A stretch of DNA of 64,000 nt from Flavobacteriaceae bacterium. Its GTDB lineage: Bacteria > Bacteroidota > Bacteroidia > Flavobacteriales > Flavobacteriaceae. The stretch lies in assembly GCA_014238425.1 (NCBI GenBank), contig JABABD010000020.1:62001-126000 (forward strand). Direction: 5' to 3'. The position numbers and the translations under genes were made by a program. The notes beneath the pieces were generated by a model. It made no database searches. It saw only the letters and a list, made by a program, of their open reading frames with translations, and was not told the DNA's origin. Below, one piece after another: positions 1-11,100 of the stretch; the first letter of the stretch is position 1, and each line of letters starts with the position of its first letter.

Positions 1-3000
1 CTGTACCCGTCAGATTTATATAACCATAACCACCTTCATACTCGGCTAACCAATGTGAGTTTCCTGCCCATTGCTCCCATAAAAGAATTGTGCCTTGTAT
101 AATTGGGTTAGCTCCGCCATTGTCAAAATCGATATTGTCACGTATGAATTGCTCAGCGTCTAATGCGGATGGGTACGGGTTACCAATAAGGGTTGTTGTT
201 AAAGTAACGTCTTGCTGACTTTCGTTTCCTGAATCACTATCTACATCATCTGCTTGGACAAGAATAGTTCCGTTATTTGGTTTTCCGTTAAAAATATATT
301 CTTGCTCCGTTCCTGTATTTCCAGTACCTTTTTGCGTATAACCAACCCCAGGCGCAATGGCACTTGCTGGTGTCAAAGCCACCCAATCATAATATGTAAG
401 TCCGTTTTGAAAGCTATAGAGCCATTTATTGCTTACTTTCCCTACCTCATCAAAAGCAGAAGTGAATTCAATCGCTGCTCCCGTTCCGTCTTGCAACATG
501 GCTACATTAAAAGGTGTGTTGTTGGCATTATTACTACTTGAATTATTATTACCCAATGCGGTAGCTCCAACAGTTCCAACAGGTGATGACCAGTAGTTAT
601 ACCAAAATGCATCTGCATTTCCTTCTTGGCGACGTAAAATCTTTCCATTGGTAGAAGTAATTAAATCACTACTGATACCCTGTATTAATTGAGAATCTCC
701 TGTAAGGTCTAAGGTGCCATTTAATTCAATAAACTTAGAAACATTTACCTGAAGATCTTCTGTTCCGTTTCCTATAGTAAAAGAGATATCATTGTTTGAA
801 ATGTCTTTTTCATCAATTATCAATCCTAAGGCTTCTATTCCTTGTATTGCTCGTGGCTTATTAGCCTCCGACATTGCTGTAGTTAAAGTAATGTTGTTCT
901 TAATGTGATAAATTCCCCAATGTACTACTTCATCATTCCCAAATGTCGCAGCTTCAATAACTTCATCACCAGGGATAAACCATACATCTCCATGAGTCCA
1001 TGTATTCTTCTCATTCCAATTACCATCTTGCTTAGTAGTAAATGGCATAGGAGCTGTTTGAGATTGAAGCGTTGTAATATTAAACAATCTGGCTGCATTA
1101 TTGTTGTTAGACTCATCCTTAATTGATCCATCCACTATATTAGTCATGGGATAATACATCTGTAAATCTGACCAATCAACTGAGCTTAAAGTATTATTAA
1201 TAACAGATCCTTTAACTGAACCTGAACTATTTTCTATTTCCTGAAAAATAATTTCTTTTAACTCTTCTTCGTCTATAAGCTTATTAAATACTCTTACTTC
1301 ATCTATTGCCCCTTTAAAGTATCGCGTTGAATTTAAAGAAGGGTCATTACCTAACCTAAAATCTTCGTTTGCCGCTGTATCAGCACTTTGAAATCTTACA
1401 GCGTCTTGGAGGTTAGTCCTAAATACCCATCTTCCATCCAATAGAAGTGATGCTTGATTATTTGCAAAATCTACAGTGATAGTTACATGTCTCCATATAC
1501 CTCGTTCGATGCCCGTTGTTGTTCTGTATACATCATGTGTTTGATTGGTTCCAGTTGAGGAAACAATATGAATGTAAGCTCTGATATCTTCATCCGTAAT
1601 AAACAATTCCACGGATTCTCGTTCTCCAAAAACAAATTTCGTTGCAACATCCGACACATCAGAATCACTCTTTATCCAACCCATTATGGTCACCCCATCT
1701 GTGTTGGTTTGATTAAACCCTGAAAGAACTGGGGTACCTACTACATAATCATCAACTCCATCAAAATCAATAGTTGCGGAAGGAATGAATGTATTTAATC
1801 CATCTCTATAATCTAGATCTCCTCCAAAAGCAAGGTCTCCATCTGTATCCGGAAGAATGGATAAATTTGTTGGATTATCGATTTCGTCGTTAGCATCAAA
1901 ATCATTAAGATTACTTCCTTCAAAACTGTCATCTAATCCATCGCTATCTTGGTCTGCATTTGTTAATGAATTGGCCATCCCATTTTCTTGAATGTCGGGT
2001 ATGCCATCATTATCAGAATCATCATCTAAATAATCTGGAGTACCGTCTCCATCAGTATCTTGTTGTGTTAAAATAGAGCTATACACATTTAATATACCAT
2101 TAGCCAGGTTTACAGCGCCTGATGGTGAGATATAAGCGTTAGTAGGTTGAGCTTCTATATTATCTGGGATGCCATCATTATCACTATCGAAATCTTTCCA
2201 ATTAGAATTAGAATCTGTATCTGAATTAAGCAATGGGATAGAATTCCCTATTGTACCATTACAATCAGTAAGGCTACCAAAATCATAACTCAAATAATCG
2301 ATACCAAGATCTTGGTCAGTATCTATGTTTGTGATTCTTATATACCTCGCGTTGTTCGTTAATATTTTATAACTAGCCGAAAAATGTGACGTTGTTTCAC
2401 TTGTGGCTTCAGAGTTTGAATTGGTAAACCCAGATAAAGGATTCATGGACTGTTCAATTGTAAAAGGAACGCTCACAAAGCCGCCACTAGCTCTTCTATG
2501 TTTTATTATTATTAGTGAGTTTGGTATGACTTCATCTGTTAAATCTACAGTTATAAACCCGCCTGGTGCAATTATCGCATCGTTAAAATCTTGTATACCT
2601 AATACATTAGTTTGCGACGTTACTAGGTTTGAAGCTGCCACGCTATCAGCATTACCGCTACCTGAAGTCGTCCCGATACAATTTGTGTCATATATATCAG
2701 GAATTCCATTTTTGTTATAATCTGTAATATCGTCAGCAATACCATTGTGGTCACTATCTGTTCCACCTGCTTCAACAATGTCTGGAATTCCATCATTATC
2801 ACTATCTAAATCCAGAAAATCTTTTACGCCATCGCTATCATAATCATTCAAACAGTAGTTAAACTCAGAAATACGAATTGACGCCCTTTCTTTTAGAGTT
2901 CCCGATATATCTATTCTAGATACTTTTCCCGGAAAATAGAAACTTACAGCTCCATATATGTCATCAGCACTATTATTTCCATCTATATTTATACCGGCCT

Positions 3001-4438
3001 CATTGGTTGAAAAATCATTACCAGTCTGAGATATTAGACTTCCTACGGTTACAACACCAGTTGTAGACAAATCATATTGGTTGTCATTTTCATCAAAAAC
3101 AAGAACCGTTACGTCTTCTTCATAATCGAAATCCGTAATTTTAAATGTTACATACTCTATATCTGTTGAAAATTGCGCATCTATTTGAAAATTGGTCACA
3201 GGAACACTAGATTCTCCTCTTACCTCAATTGCTACTCCTATATCGCCACCTGTAAATGTCATTGCAGTTCCAGCAGACAGGATTGGGGAATATGAAACGG
3301 TTGTTCCTTCTATATTATATGCCGTATTGGTCATATTATTTCCAATCCCGATGGTATTTTCAATATCTGTGGTCGAACAACCGTCAAGATAATTAGGAAT
3401 ACCATCATTGTCTGAATCCTCATCCACTATGTTCGCTGTTCCATCTGCATCATCATCATCAAGAACCGCTATGCTAACTGTAGCTGTAGTACATAATGAA
3501 TCTGAGTTACATACTTCATATATAAAGGAGTCTGTTCCAGTAAAATCAAGATTTGGTGTATATGAAAAAGTACCATTTGCACTAATAGTAACCGTTCCAT
3601 TTGATGGTAAGGTTATTGGAGTTGTGTTATATGTTAATACTAATCCTCGGGGATCTGAATCGTTATTAGAAACGTCTTCGTTTAAAATTGTATTCTCGAC
3701 CATGCTGTAATCATCGTCATTCGCTAATGGTTTGCGGAAATTTTCTGAAATGGTTAAAGCTTCACTACAAATTACTGTAGAAGCCGTCAACCCATCAGGC
3801 CAAATTGATGGACAAGTTGCTTCTGTGGCGTTGGCGCCACAGTATGTTGCGCTTCCAATGTTTGCCGTGGCATCATCAGGACCTATATTGATCCAATTTA
3901 TATCACTGTCATTTGATACATTGATTCCTGCATTAAGATCTAGTTCATCTCGCGTTATAAGATAAGCTTCTCCAACATTATCCCCATCATATTCAGCGAT
4001 GTTATTTGTGCTCAAACTAAAACGATCACAAACTTCAAAGACCGTATTATCTTCCATATAAATATCACCGCCTGACCAAAATACTAATTGCGCAGAAATA
4101 TGGCTATAATCCTTCATCCTGAATTCTCCTGCGGATACATTAAATGAAGTAGTTGATGTTATCGATGCGGTTTCACATAATTGAATTGTTCCTTGAGTTG
4201 CAAAAACTTGCGAAGATAATTCAACACCCTCTTCAATAATTAAGGTGCCTCCTAATTCTATAGTAAGAAAAAGAACCGAGACATCTGAAGAAGCACAATA
4301 CGTTTCTCCTGAACCTATAGTCAAAGAAGTTTGTGAAGTTAAGGTCGTTCCCGAACAATTACATTGACTATAGCCTAAAAAGGATATTAAAATGAATGTT
4401 AGCGTCAATAATTTTCTTACAATGCTAGGTGATCTCAT
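1..4438 (-). CDS. Giant secreted surface protein with TSP3-like repeats and LamG-like domain (3' end outside window)
   Basis: The frame is open for about 1479 codons from the ATG at 4438 and runs off the left edge. Residues 1-24 form a signal peptide ending in a YSQ-like site. A tandem-Ig/cadherin-like segment (VENTILNEDVSNND, about residues 245-325) follows. Several Asp-rich blocks of the type DSDNDGIPDI then resemble calcium-binding thrombospondin type 3 repeats (about residues 325-350, 535-580, 755-830). A concanavalin/LamG-like domain starting IDFDGVDDYV lies at about residues 890-1060. The last visible part has the LIGNPYPSALDA motif, typical of Bacteroidota surface proteins. By family knowledge such proteins usually end in a type IX secretion C-terminal domain, but that end is not in the window. 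The role is probably adhesion or matrix; the ligand is unknown. Confidence 0.85.
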   Translation of the reverse strand, partial: MRSPSIVRKLLTLTFILISFLGYSQCNCSGTTLTSQTSLTIGSGETYCASSDVSVLFLTIELGGTLIIEEGVELSSQVFATQGTIQLCETASITSTTSFNVSAGEFRMKDYSHISAQLVFWSGGDIYMEDNTVFEVCDRFSLSTNNIAEYDGDNVGEAYLITRDELDLNAGINVSNDSDINWINIGPDDATANIGSATYCGANATEATCPSIWPDGLTASTVICSEALTISENFRKPLANDDDYSMVENTILNEDVSNNDSDPRGLVLTYNTTPITLPSNGTVTISANGTFSYTPNLDFTGTDSFIYEVCNSDSLCTTATVSIAVLDDDDADGTANIVDEDSDNDGIPNYLDGCSTTDIENTIGIGNNMTNTAYNIEGTTVSYSPILSAGTAMTFTGGDIGVAIEVRGESSVPVTNFQIDAQFSTDIEYVTFKITDFDYEEDVTVLVFDENDNQYDLSTTGVVTVGSLISQTGNDFSTNEAGINIDGNNSADDIYGAVSFYFPGKVSRIDISGTLKERASIRISEFNYCLNDYDSDGVKDFLDLDSDNDGIPDIVEAGGTDSDHNGIADDITDYNKNGIPDIYDTNCIGTTSGSGNADSVAASNLVTSQTNVLGIQDFNDAIIAPGGFITVDLTDEVIPNSLIIIKHRRASGGFVSVPFTIEQSMNPLSGFTNSNSEATSETTSHFSASYKILTNNARYIRITNIDTDQDLGIDYLSYDFGSLTDCNGTIGNSIPLLNSDTDSNSNWKDFDSDNDGIPDNIEAQPTNAYISPSGAVNLANGILNVYSSILTQQDTDGDGTPDYLDDDSDNDGIPDIQENGMANSLTNADQDSDGLDDSFEGSNLNDFDANDEIDNPTNLSILPDTDGDLAFGGDLDYRDGLNTFIPSATIDFDGVDDYVVGTPVLSGFNQTNTDGVTIMGWIKSDSDVSDVATKFVFGERESVELFITDEDIRAYIHIVSSTGTNQTHDVYRTTTGIERGIWRHVTITVDFANNQASLLLDGRWVFRTNLQDAVRFQSADTAANEDFRLGNDPSLNSTRYFKGAIDEVRVFNKLIDEEELKEIIFQEIENSSGSVKGSVINNTLSSVDWSDLQMYYPMTNIVDGSIKDESNNNNAARLFNITTLQSQTAPMPFTTKQDGNWNEKNTWTHGDVWFIPGDEVIEAATFGNDEVVHWGIYHIKNNITLTTAMSEANKPRAIQGIEALGLIIDEKDISNNDISFTIGNGTEDLQVNVSKFIELNGTLDLTGDSQLIQGISSDLITSTNGKILRRQEGNADAFWYNYWSSPVGTVGATALGNNNSSSNNANNTPFNVAMLQDGTGAAIEFTSAFDEVGKVSNKWLYSFQNGLTYYDWVALTPASAIAPGVGYTQKGTGNTGTEQEYIFNGKPNNGTILVQADDVDSDSGNESQQDVTLTTTLIGNPYPSALDAEQFIRDNIDFDNGGANPIIQGTILLWEQWAGNSHWLAEYEGGYGYINLTGT

Positions 4439-4751
4439 AAGTAGGTATTATTTTGGGGCTATAATAAACTAGTTATTTTTAATCCATAAATCAAGGCAAG
4501 TCTTATTGCAAAAATTTATAGGATAAAATATAGTGAGGGGAGAATGGATTGAATGCAATAGTAGTTTCAATCTTCTGATAATATCCAATTTTATCGTTAT
4601 ATGGTAGATAAACCCTATAAACAATTAATATTGGAGAAATTTCTTACATTTAAATATAACAAATCTTACATTTTTTCACGAAACCTCCTTGATATTACAC
4701 CTTATATAAGGTTAAACCTTATTGCTGAAGATTATAGAATAACTGAATTTA
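4439..4751. other. Intergenic region upstream of the giant surface protein
   Basis: This is 313 bases of AT-rich sequence between the end of pbpC and the start of the surface-protein gene, both read leftward. A 14-base perfect palindrome (ACCTTATATAAGGT, 4699-4712) lies about 40 bases beyond the pbpC stop. It has no T-run, so it is not a clear terminator. I found no clean TAnnTTTG promoter and no ORF worth calling. The promoter of the surface-protein gene must lie here, but I cannot place it. Confidence 0.5.
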
Positions 4752-7100
4752 CTATTCGCTTATATTGATGTTTCGTCTTGCTTCATTACCATATTGATCA
4801 ACAATCGTAATAATATGATTCCCTTCTTTTGGTATAATAGCCATGTCATGAATATCCTTTGTGCTACCCACATAGGTTTCGTCTAAATACCAAAAAACCG
4901 TAGTTTCTGGTTTTGAATGCGCTACTTTAAGTACTAATTCATTCGTATTTCCATCAAAATCTTTAGGCAAGAAAATACTGCTATAAGATTTAGGATAAAT
5001 AAACTCCATAGAGACCTTATTTTCTCCTTTACAATCCATTCTAAATTTTGGCAAAGGTTTATAAAATGGATTTCTTGATTTATAATAAAATTCCATCAAT
5101 GGTGGTAAAACGAACCAAGATCTATGATGGATATTTGTCAAATCTTCACATGAAGAATTTACTTGATACTGTTCGTTTTTATCTAAGTGAACTAACATAT
5201 GATAAGGGCAAGGTTTTGATTTCAAACCACTTATTTGCACATATTTAAGTTGTTTTTCATCGCATATATCTGTTGCTCTGTACCCACTTTTGGTGCAAAT
5301 TTCGACTTCTTGCATCTCGTCAAAAGGTTTTTCGAACCAGTCACTTTTTGGAAGTAAATCGAAGACATCGAACAAAATAGGTGCTGCAGCTTGAACGCCA
5401 ACCAATCCAGGTCGTCCCTCACCATCTGCATTGCCAACCCACACACCAACAACATAATCTTTTGTCGTGCCAATGGCCCAAGCATCACGAAACCCAAAAC
5501 TAGTACCAGTCTTCCAAGCAATTTGTTTGGATCCATCAAAAAATTCCCAATGCTCATCTCCTTGAGGACGATTCACTTCTTTAAGGCTTTCATAACTCAG
5601 ATAAATAGATGCAGCGTCAAATACTGTTTTCTCAGATGTTTTTTTTCCGAAATTGATACTCTCAGAAGCCAAAAAAATTGGTTCAACAAATTCATTTGTA
5701 AAATACTCACTTGACGTTTCGTTAAAATGATTTAATGTTGAAGACATCGCAGCATAGCTTTTACATAAATCCCAAAGGTTACTTTCAGCGCCTCCTAAAA
5801 TTAACGATAGTCCGTAATGATTGGCGTTATATTTTAAATCTTTAAGCTGTAATTCCTTTAAATAATGATGAAATCTATCCAATCCAAAAGATTGCAACAT
5901 CCTAACAGATGGTACATTCAGTGATCGCGCCAATGCACGACTGGCGGGTACAGCGCCATCAAATTCCTTATTAAAATTCTCTGGCACATATGATCCGAAT
6001 TCTGTAGGAACATCAGCTACTAAAGTGTTTGGAAGCATATCTCCAGCATCTAGCATAGCTGCGTATAAAAATGGCTTTAATATGCTCCCTGTGCTTCGCG
6101 GTTTATCAATAACATCTACATCTTTTTGATGCGCTTTATCTGTTGGCGAATTACCAACGTAGGCTAAAACTTCCCTAGTATTAACGTCTAAAACTAATAC
6201 CGATACATTATAAATTTCATTTTGTCTTAATACATTGTAATGGTTCTTTACTACAAAATTTGTTTGTACTTGAAGCCGAGTCTTTATAGTGGTTTGAACA
6301 CGTTCACCATAGTTACTTCGAGCCACTTTTTGAAGCAAATGCGGTGCAATTTGTGGTAATGAATATGGTTTTTGTGGCAACTCTTCAACCAATGACAATT
6401 CATAAGTCAAAGAATCAATTATCTCTTTATCCAACAGTTTTTTTAATAGTCTATTTCGCTTTTTTAATAAGCGCTCTTGATTCTTGCCAGGATATATTAA
6501 ACTCGGAGCGTTAGGCAATACTGCCAAAGTTGCACTCTCTGCCCATGACAAATCGTTGGAGTTCCTATTGAAATAGCGCCATGAGGCAGCATCCAATCCT
6601 ACTATATTACCACCAAAAGGTGCGTTGCTAGCATAAAGGCTTAAAATATCTTCTTTACTATGACGGAGTTCTAAACGTGTCGCTAGAACAATTTCCTTTG
6701 CTTTTTCTAAATATGTTCTAGGGTTTTTTCGTGACAGACGAACAACTTGCTGTGTCAATGTGCTTCCGCCACGTTTAACGGTACCAGAACTTATGTTTTC
6801 TTTCAGTGCCTTGAAAATAGAAACAGGATTGAAACCCGGATGCTTATAAAAATATTCATCTTCAAAATGAACAATACAGGTCTTAAACTTATCTGGAACA
6901 CTATCGTTTTGAGGAAAACGCCATTGTCCGTCTTTGGCAATCATAGCACCCAATAACTCGTTATTTTGACTTGTAATGACCGTTGCCGTTGGATTTTTAA
7001 AAAGTTGTTTTGGCAAACAGAAATAATAAACAATGAGAAGCAAGCCAATAATGATTGACTTTTTTTTATGATCCTTTATGTAGACTGTTATTTTATTCAC
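4752..7100 (-). CDS. pbpC: Penicillin-binding protein 1C (bifunctional transglycosylase/transpeptidase)
   Basis: This is a class A penicillin-binding protein of 782 residues that polymerises and cross-links peptidoglycan at the outer face of the inner membrane. One N-terminal membrane helix (about 14-30) precedes the glycosyltransferase domain, with catalytic motif EDEYF (E80) and GGSTLTQQ (111-118). The transpeptidase has S339-I-L-K342 and the KTG box at K530. The C-terminal 130 residues match the beta-rich extension found in the 1C subtype. The start codon is GTG at 7100, overlapping the preceding stop by four bases (GTGA), so translation is probably coupled. Its place in an operon with an alpha-2-macroglobulin gene matches the yfhM-pbpC pairing known in enterobacteria and supports the 1C assignment. 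Confidence 0.93.
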   Translation of the reverse strand: MNKITVYIKDHKKKSIIIGLLLIVYYFCLPKQLFKNPTATVITSQNNELLGAMIAKDGQWRFPQNDSVPDKFKTCIVHFEDEYFYKHPGFNPVSIFKALKENISSGTVKRGGSTLTQQVVRLSRKNPRTYLEKAKEIVLATRLELRHSKEDILSLYASNAPFGGNIVGLDAASWRYFNRNSNDLSWAESATLAVLPNAPSLIYPGKNQERLLKKRNRLLKKLLDKEIIDSLTYELSLVEELPQKPYSLPQIAPHLLQKVARSNYGERVQTTIKTRLQVQTNFVVKNHYNVLRQNEIYNVSVLVLDVNTREVLAYVGNSPTDKAHQKDVDVIDKPRSTGSILKPFLYAAMLDAGDMLPNTLVADVPTEFGSYVPENFNKEFDGAVPASRALARSLNVPSVRMLQSFGLDRFHHYLKELQLKDLKYNANHYGLSLILGGAESNLWDLCKSYAAMSSTLNHFNETSSEYFTNEFVEPIFLASESINFGKKTSEKTVFDAASIYLSYESLKEVNRPQGDEHWEFFDGSKQIAWKTGTSFGFRDAWAIGTTKDYVVGVWVGNADGEGRPGLVGVQAAAPILFDVFDLLPKSDWFEKPFDEMQEVEICTKSGYRATDICDEKQLKYVQISGLKSKPCPYHMLVHLDKNEQYQVNSSCEDLTNIHHRSWFVLPPLMEFYYKSRNPFYKPLPKFRMDCKGENKVSMEFIYPKSYSSIFLPKDFDGNTNELVLKVAHSKPETTVFWYLDETYVGSTKDIHDMAIIPKEGNHIITIVDQYGNEARRNINISE

Positions 7101-7405
7101 TTCTTAAAATCATACTCACGTTCTACTTTACATATTCTTACATTATACCAGCTATACCAATCGCTTATGCCTTTTTGCTGAGCAACTAAATGATCTCTTT
7201 GTTGCTTCCAATTCTTAATGTCTTCTAAAGTTTCCCAATAACTAACTGTGATTCCCACATCGTTTTTAGCACTGTCAATACCTAAAAACCCTTTTTGTTG
7301 GGTCGCAAGCTCTTCCATTTTGGAGGCCATTTCGGTATAGCCTTTTATGTGATTTGTATGAGTTGATGTAAAAATCACAGCGTAATAGGGTTTGAAATTT
7401 TTCAT
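7097..7405 (-). CDS. Antibiotic biosynthesis monooxygenase (ABM)-fold protein
   Basis: This is a 102-residue protein of the small dimeric alpha/beta ferredoxin-like ABM superfamily. Features are the opening YYAVIFTS strand, the helix with MASKMEELATQQKGFLGIDSA, and the YWETLEDIKNWKQ segment. Members include small haem-degrading or quinone-forming monooxygenases and many with no known substrate, and I cannot assign one here. No signal peptide is visible, so it is probably cytoplasmic. It overlaps both neighbours by four bases (ATGA upstream, GTGA downstream), which ties its translation to the cell-envelope genes on both sides. Any link to peptidoglycan or A2M function is inference from position only. 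Confidence 0.75.
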   Translation of the reverse strand: MKNFKPYYAVIFTSTHTNHIKGYTEMASKMEELATQQKGFLGIDSAKNDVGITVSYWETLEDIKNWKQQRDHLVAQQKGISDWYSWYNVRICKVEREYDFKK

Positions 7406-8124
7406 GATTCATGTTTTCTTTTATTCCAAGCTAATACTTGTATTCCTTTTGAATAATGAATTCTATCAGGAGAGTTATTAATTAGATGATTAAATCTTGG
7501 ATAATTTAGCTCAAGTTTTTCAATACGTATTTTATTAACTGGCCATTCCATATGGTGTACATCGTATTCAATTATTGATTTTTTATAATCTTGGAAAACG
7601 GCATACCTTTCGGTTAACCATAAATCTGTTTCATCTTTTGATGCTATATCATTCCCGACATTATACTCAATGTTGAATGAGTCATTATATTTTCTGTTTT
7701 GTGATTTAAAATTAAGGCTACTTCGCTCCATTTTAGAATAACGATAAGGAAATTTTGAAACAGCTTTCAGAACTTTACAAGAGGTTTTCTTGCTGCCCTC
7801 CATACTCAAGAAATAGACACTTGGCTTCCCTTTACATGTAATATAAACCCTAATATTAATTTCATGAAAATCTGAAATATGAGGTATTTTAGGAATACTC
7901 CTTACACCAATATTATTCATATCAAAAGCTACTAAAGACACCCATGATTTTCCATTAATAACATCTGGATTAATGCCTTTAGGGAGCATGGGCTCTATTA
8001 ACTTAGGGTTAACTTGCCAATGCAAAAAAATAGTATCATTCCATTCCTGATAGTACTTCCAAGAGTGATTAGGATAAGCAAAAGGCCTATGTTTTATTTG
8101 ATCTAATATGTCTTGTGCTTTCAT
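7402..8124 (-). CDS. DUF2071 (YqjF-like) family protein
   Basis: This is a cytoplasmic protein of about 240 residues with the hallmarks of the DUF2071 family: an early W.D..FLHW.V....L...LP.G segment (WNDTIFLHWQVNPKLIEPMLPKG), then SWVSLVAFDMNNIGVR, and a late HYS.GI..L.W. motif. The family has a lipocalin-like fold and no established activity. I prefer the ATG at 8124 over the in-frame ATG seven codons upstream, because 8124 gives a TAATG overlap with the stop of the A2M gene and begins MKAQDIL, as expected for the family. It is the second gene of a four-gene overlapping operon. No membrane segment is seen. Confidence 0.8.
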   Translation of the reverse strand: MKAQDILDQIKHRPFAYPNHSWKYYQEWNDTIFLHWQVNPKLIEPMLPKGINPDVINGKSWVSLVAFDMNNIGVRSIPKIPHISDFHEINIRVYITCKGKPSVYFLSMEGSKKTSCKVLKAVSKFPYRYSKMERSSLNFKSQNRKYNDSFNIEYNVGNDIASKDETDLWLTERYAVFQDYKKSIIEYDVHHMEWPVNKIRIEKLELNYPRFNHLINNSPDRIHYSKGIQVLAWNKRKHES

Positions 8125-11100
8125 TATTTCACGACTTCTATCCAACGTCCTTTATTTCTTACTAAAAACTCATTGTCGTACATAGCTTCTGCTTGCACAC
8201 CAGGTAGATAATATGTGCCAAGATATGCTGCATTCAACATCACATTGAAGGTCTTCGTGCCGTATTTACCTTTCTTGTTCAAGTTAAAATAGAAATTCAC
8301 TCTATCATCCCTTATATCTGTAAATCGCGCTTGACTTGTTGTTGAACTTCCAAAGTCAGTAAAACGCGTATTCACGATTTCCCAACCTGATGGGAATATC
8401 TGTGTCAAAGCCACATCATTCACATTATCATTCTTCATGTTAGACACTTTAACGGTTGCCACAAAATCCTGTCCTTGTTGTAATTTACTAACATCGATCC
8501 TGTTGCCTTTCAAATCTTTATACACTACTGAAACACTCAAGCCACGTTGTTCTCTCAACTCTTGTCCAAGTGGTAGTTTTCCAGAATTTAGTACACGTAC
8601 ATAAACCACATTATCTTGATTATTTTTAAACATCAACGTATTACTCCCTTCATTCACATCAATTTCACGCTGTGCAATCGCACTTTTGGTGTCTATAGCC
8701 TCTGTTTTTCCGTTGATAGCATAATTCAGTTTCACAGATTTACCACCATTAGCTTCTACCATTTTGGCCATGGCTAACAAACTATAGGCCGTAGTTTGTG
8801 TGCTCATCCATCTATCTTTTGATAGTTCTTTTGCAATTGTGACCGACACATCTCTGACGCGTTTATCTTTAGTAATAACCATAGTCTCCAAGGCCATCGC
8901 ACGATTACGGTTTATAGACCCATATGTATAATAGTTATAACGTGGCGCTCTAAACTCAATATTTGCTGTTTTAGAAATCGCTTCACTGGCTTCTTTTTGA
9001 CCAGCCAATGCATAAGCAGCAGCCAATCGCCATTTTGCTTCATTAGAGATTTCAGTAAACTCGCGTAATCTATTCATGGAGGCCAAATCTGGGCTTCCAG
9101 ATAACGCTAATGTATATAACCGATAGGCTTGTGCTAGATCTGAATTATAGGTTTTATAGCTTGGTCGCCAATTACGTGCTGCCTGCTTTTGGTATTTTAT
9201 CCAATGGCTTTTGAAAGTCAATGGTAATGTATACCCTTTCTTCTCTGCTTCTATCATAAAATGCCCAGCATAGCTTGTTCCCCAATCATTGGCAGCATTC
9301 TCTCCCATCCAATAGCTCATGCCCCCATTTGGTCTTTGAAAATTGCCTAAGCGTTTGATACCGTTCTCCACATTACTCTGTATTTCTTGCTTTCTCTTAA
9401 AGGTGAGGTCAAAAATATCTTGCAAGTACAACTGTGGAAAAACACTCGAAGTTGTTTGCTCCACACATCCATGAGGATACTGCACCAAATATTGTAGCCT
9501 ACGAGAAAAATCCATCGGTGGCATAGTCGAAAACTCGACGGATGCCGAATTTGTTCCAGACACACCGAAAGTGTCAAACGAAATACTCTGTGTCGCATTA
9601 GCTTCAAGAGTTTGGTCCAGCGCCTTTGATGTAATTGGGTTAGGGTTTATAACATCCAAAGCCACTTTATAGGTCGATCTTTCACCGCCGCCATTCGCGA
9701 TGACTTCAACAGTATTAATACCTTTAGCTTTACTCACATCTAATTCAAAATAGGTCATTTGCTCATCAGGCCTCGCAAAATTCAAGGCTTTGGTCTGCTC
9801 GCCAACAATGGAGATGCCATCGCTTAATTTCAAACTGATGTTCACATTCTTCACATTTGGCTCCATGGCAAATACGGTTACCGGTAGTGTAACTTTCTCT
9901 CCTGGAGATAATTTCCGCGGAAGTGTGGCTAACACCATTAATGGTTTTTTAACTTGAACCGACTTGTCTGTACTTCCATATGCTTCGCTTATGTTATTCC
10001 CTGCGACAACCATAGTCCTTACAGCACCGATATAATTTGGCATCTGGATGCTATGTGCCTTGCGTTCGCCAGCATTCAAGGTAAAAGGGCCAAGATAAGT
10101 GACGACGGGTTTAAAACGATTTGCTTTTTTGTTCTTTCCGCCAGCAGCGTCGTCGCCACCACCAATAGCAAATACTTGGTCCACACTACCTGAATAAGCT
10201 CCAATGATATCATCAAAAATATCCCAAGTTTTTACTCCTAAAGCTTCTCGTTGATAAAAGGCATTCCAAGCATTAGGCGTCTTGAAACGTGTTAAATCCA
10301 ACAAACCTTCCTCTACCATCGCAATTGTATAGGTCATTACTTTGTTGTTCTTTTCTGACACTACGACGTCAAATTTCTGTTCTGGCTTCAATACGCTAGG
10401 CATACGGATTTCAGGTTCTAATTTTGTATCTGGATCTTCAATCATAATTGGTATTATACCATACAAACGGATTGGCAAATCGTTAGATGTAATGGCATGC
10501 GGCTGCAATAATGAAATGTTCACAAAGACATTTGGCGCCATGTCTGATGTAATAGGAATATCAACAGTCGTTTCGCCCTGAGTTGTTTTTACCCAATTAT
10601 GTTGCAGGACTTCAGTGCCGTTTTCAATGCTTACCAATGCACGCCCTTCGTCACCAGATGGGAATTTTATTTTCGCTGTTTCTCCAACGTTATAATTTTC
10701 CTTATCAGCAGAAAACGCTAATATTTTCGCTGCTTCTTTATCTCCAGGTGGTGCATACCAATTCTTGTAAAAATAGGCCGTACGCCCTGTTGCATGACCA
10801 CTTTTTGGATCAAATACACGTATTAAATAGCGCCCTTTCTCGTTTTCTGGGATGTTCAGATTGAAACTCGTTTTACCTTTTATATCGGTATTAAGTGTCA
10901 TGTTTTTATAAGGCTTATGATACGTACTCGATGCATATGACGATAGATTATCATAGGAAGAGTTCCACCACCAACGCCATTGTATTTTATATACTTTCAC
11001 CTCTAAACCATTACGCTTAATAGGTTTGCCTTGAGCATCGACGACAACTATATCAAAGGTTTGATTCTCATCAGTAAAAAAAGAACCATAGCCTTTCCCT

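Noticed and set aside
254-3965. Plus-strand frames opposite the giant surface-protein gene
   Set aside because: They are the complement of the long open minus frame, have no domain sense, and the minus frame shows clear repeats and a signal peptide.
4699-4712. Palindrome ACCTTATATAAGGT as terminator or operator
   Set aside because: It has no T-run and no second copy in the window; possible but unsupported.
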